From Planctomycetota bacterium (GTDB lineage Bacteria; Planctomycetota; UBA1135; UBA2386), in the NCBI GenBank assembly GCA_016713175.1, contig JADJPQ010000006.1, positions 1 to 64,000 on the forward strand: 64,000 bases of DNA, read 5' to 3'. The notes below the pieces were generated by a model. The model was not told where the DNA came from and did no database searches. It saw only the letters and a list, made by a program, of their open reading frames with translations. A program made the translations under genes and the position numbers. Positions 63,423 to 64,000 of this stretch are shown here, piece after piece. Numbering within the stretch: the first letter of the stretch is position 1; every line of letters begins with the position of its first letter.

Positions 63423-64000
63423 TCAGCCCGCGGCTTGCAGCGCTCGCGGCCCGCGATGCGAACGACCAGGCCGGCCGCCGCGGCTCCGTTCACCGCGTTC
63501 GCGCTTGCGCCCACCGCCGCCGCCACCACACGGCCGGCCATACCCGCGACCCGGCGGCCGCGGCGCATCGTCGGTCGGCGGCTGCCCCTTCAAGTGCCTC
63601 GCCACCGCGTCGTACAACCGCTTTTCGCTCGGCGCCACCAACGACAACGCGCGCCCCGAACGTCCGGCCCGCCCCGTTCGCCCGGTCCGATGGATGTAGT
63701 CTTCGACCGCCAACGGGAAGTCGTAGTTGACGACCAGATCGATGTCGTCGACATCGATGCCGCGCGCCGCGACGTCGGTCGCGACCAGGAATCGGACCTT
63801 GCCGCGCGAGAACGCCTGCAAACACACATGCCGCGCCTCGGCGCCCTTGTCGCCGTGGATCGAATCCGCCGGCAGACCAAAGCGCTGCAGCGACTTGCCG
63901 AGCTTTTCGCAACCGAGCTTCTTGTTGACGAAGACCAGTACTTTGCCGTGTTCCTGTTCGAGCACGCGCTCGAGCAGCGCCAGCTTGTCGGTGACCGGCA
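63423..64000 (-). CDS. DEAD-box RNA helicase, C-terminal part (continues beyond window)
   Basis: About 192 residues, with the start beyond the window. The C-terminal RecA-like domain is present: LVFVNKKLGCEKLGKSL (motif IV region), LPADSIHGDKGAEARH (Q-R equivalent), RFLVATDVAARGIDVDDIDL (motif V) and YDFPLAVEDYIHRTGRTGRAG (motif VI). The tail is Arg/Gly-rich (GGGGGGRKRERGERSRGGRP), typical of RNA-binding DEAD-box tails. ATP-dependent RNA remodelling, for instance ribosome assembly or cold adaptation. It converges with the peptidase-like gene, 10 bases between stops. The missing N-terminal domain would hold the DEAD motif. Confidence 0.92.
   Translation of the reverse strand, partial: PVTDKLALLERVLEQEHGKVLVFVNKKLGCEKLGKSLQRFGLPADSIHGDKGAEARHVCLQAFSRGKVRFLVATDVAARGIDVDDIDLVVNYDFPLAVEDYIHRTGRTGRAGRSGRALSLVAPSEKRLYDAVARHLKGQPPTDDAPRPPGRGYGRPCGGGGGGRKRERGERSRGGRPGRSHRGPRALQAAG

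Overview
The window is GC-rich bacterial DNA. Gene density is high, most genes stand alone or in short runs, and many encode exported proteins: kelch and sialidase-like propellers, carboxypeptidase-regulatory-like modules, glycoside hydrolases, a serpin and large lipoproteins. With a Hanks-type kinase fused to TPRs and a shared C-terminal domain in secreted proteins, this points to a Planctomycetota-like organism. That assignment is inference from gene content; no rRNA or other taxonomic marker is present.

Layout. (1) 1-5.6 kb, minus strand: a housekeeping cluster, redox-dead thioredoxin-like protein > rpoN > small membrane protein > truA > hpf > ptsN > ptsH > pilM. From about 4.65 kb to the left edge every gene carries one or more frame breaks. 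I read this as low-quality sequence rather than gene death, because several essential-type genes are hit together. (2) 5.7-12.4 kb: an accessory segment bracketed by two near-identical direct repeats of about 170 bp, with a third 55-bp copy between them. It holds a GntR regulator with a palindromic operator, a beta-lactamase-fold hydrolase with a premature stop, a membrane-anchored protein, and an ECF-sigma-like gene split by an ISKra4-type element that has 22-bp terminal inverted repeats and a 9-bp target duplication. (3) 12.3-28.2 kb: methyltransferase, a secreted caspase/gingipain-like protein, an esterase, two carboxypeptidase-regulatory-like proteins, a GNAT enzyme, lipoproteins, a diheme cytochrome c fused to an ethylbenzene-dehydrogenase-type haem domain, a hemerythrin-like protein and a GH97 enzyme. 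(4) 28.5-33.8 kb: two coupled histidine kinases divergent from a porin and a small PstS-like protein, plausibly a phosphate- or oxyanion-sensing module. (5) 34-38 kb: a kelch protein and a large putative glycoside hydrolase. (6) 38-42 kb: a three-gene molybdenum hydroxylase operon whose FAD subunit carries the four-cysteine loop of 4-hydroxybenzoyl-CoA reductase. (7) 42-64 kb: Ser/Thr kinase with TPRs, cupin protein, HEAT-like protein, more regulatory-like and kelch proteins, a half-size Gdt1 transporter, an N-formylglutamate-amidohydrolase-like protein, a serpin, a DUF4143 gene remnant, a methyltransferase, two lipoproteins, a chymotrypsin-fold protein and the end of a DEAD-box helicase.

The most striking pattern crosses many genes: all nineteen non-lipoprotein signal peptides I could identify place glutamine right after the predicted cleavage site, which would let mature exported proteins start with pyroglutamate. 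No rRNA, tRNA or CRISPR array was recognised by eye.
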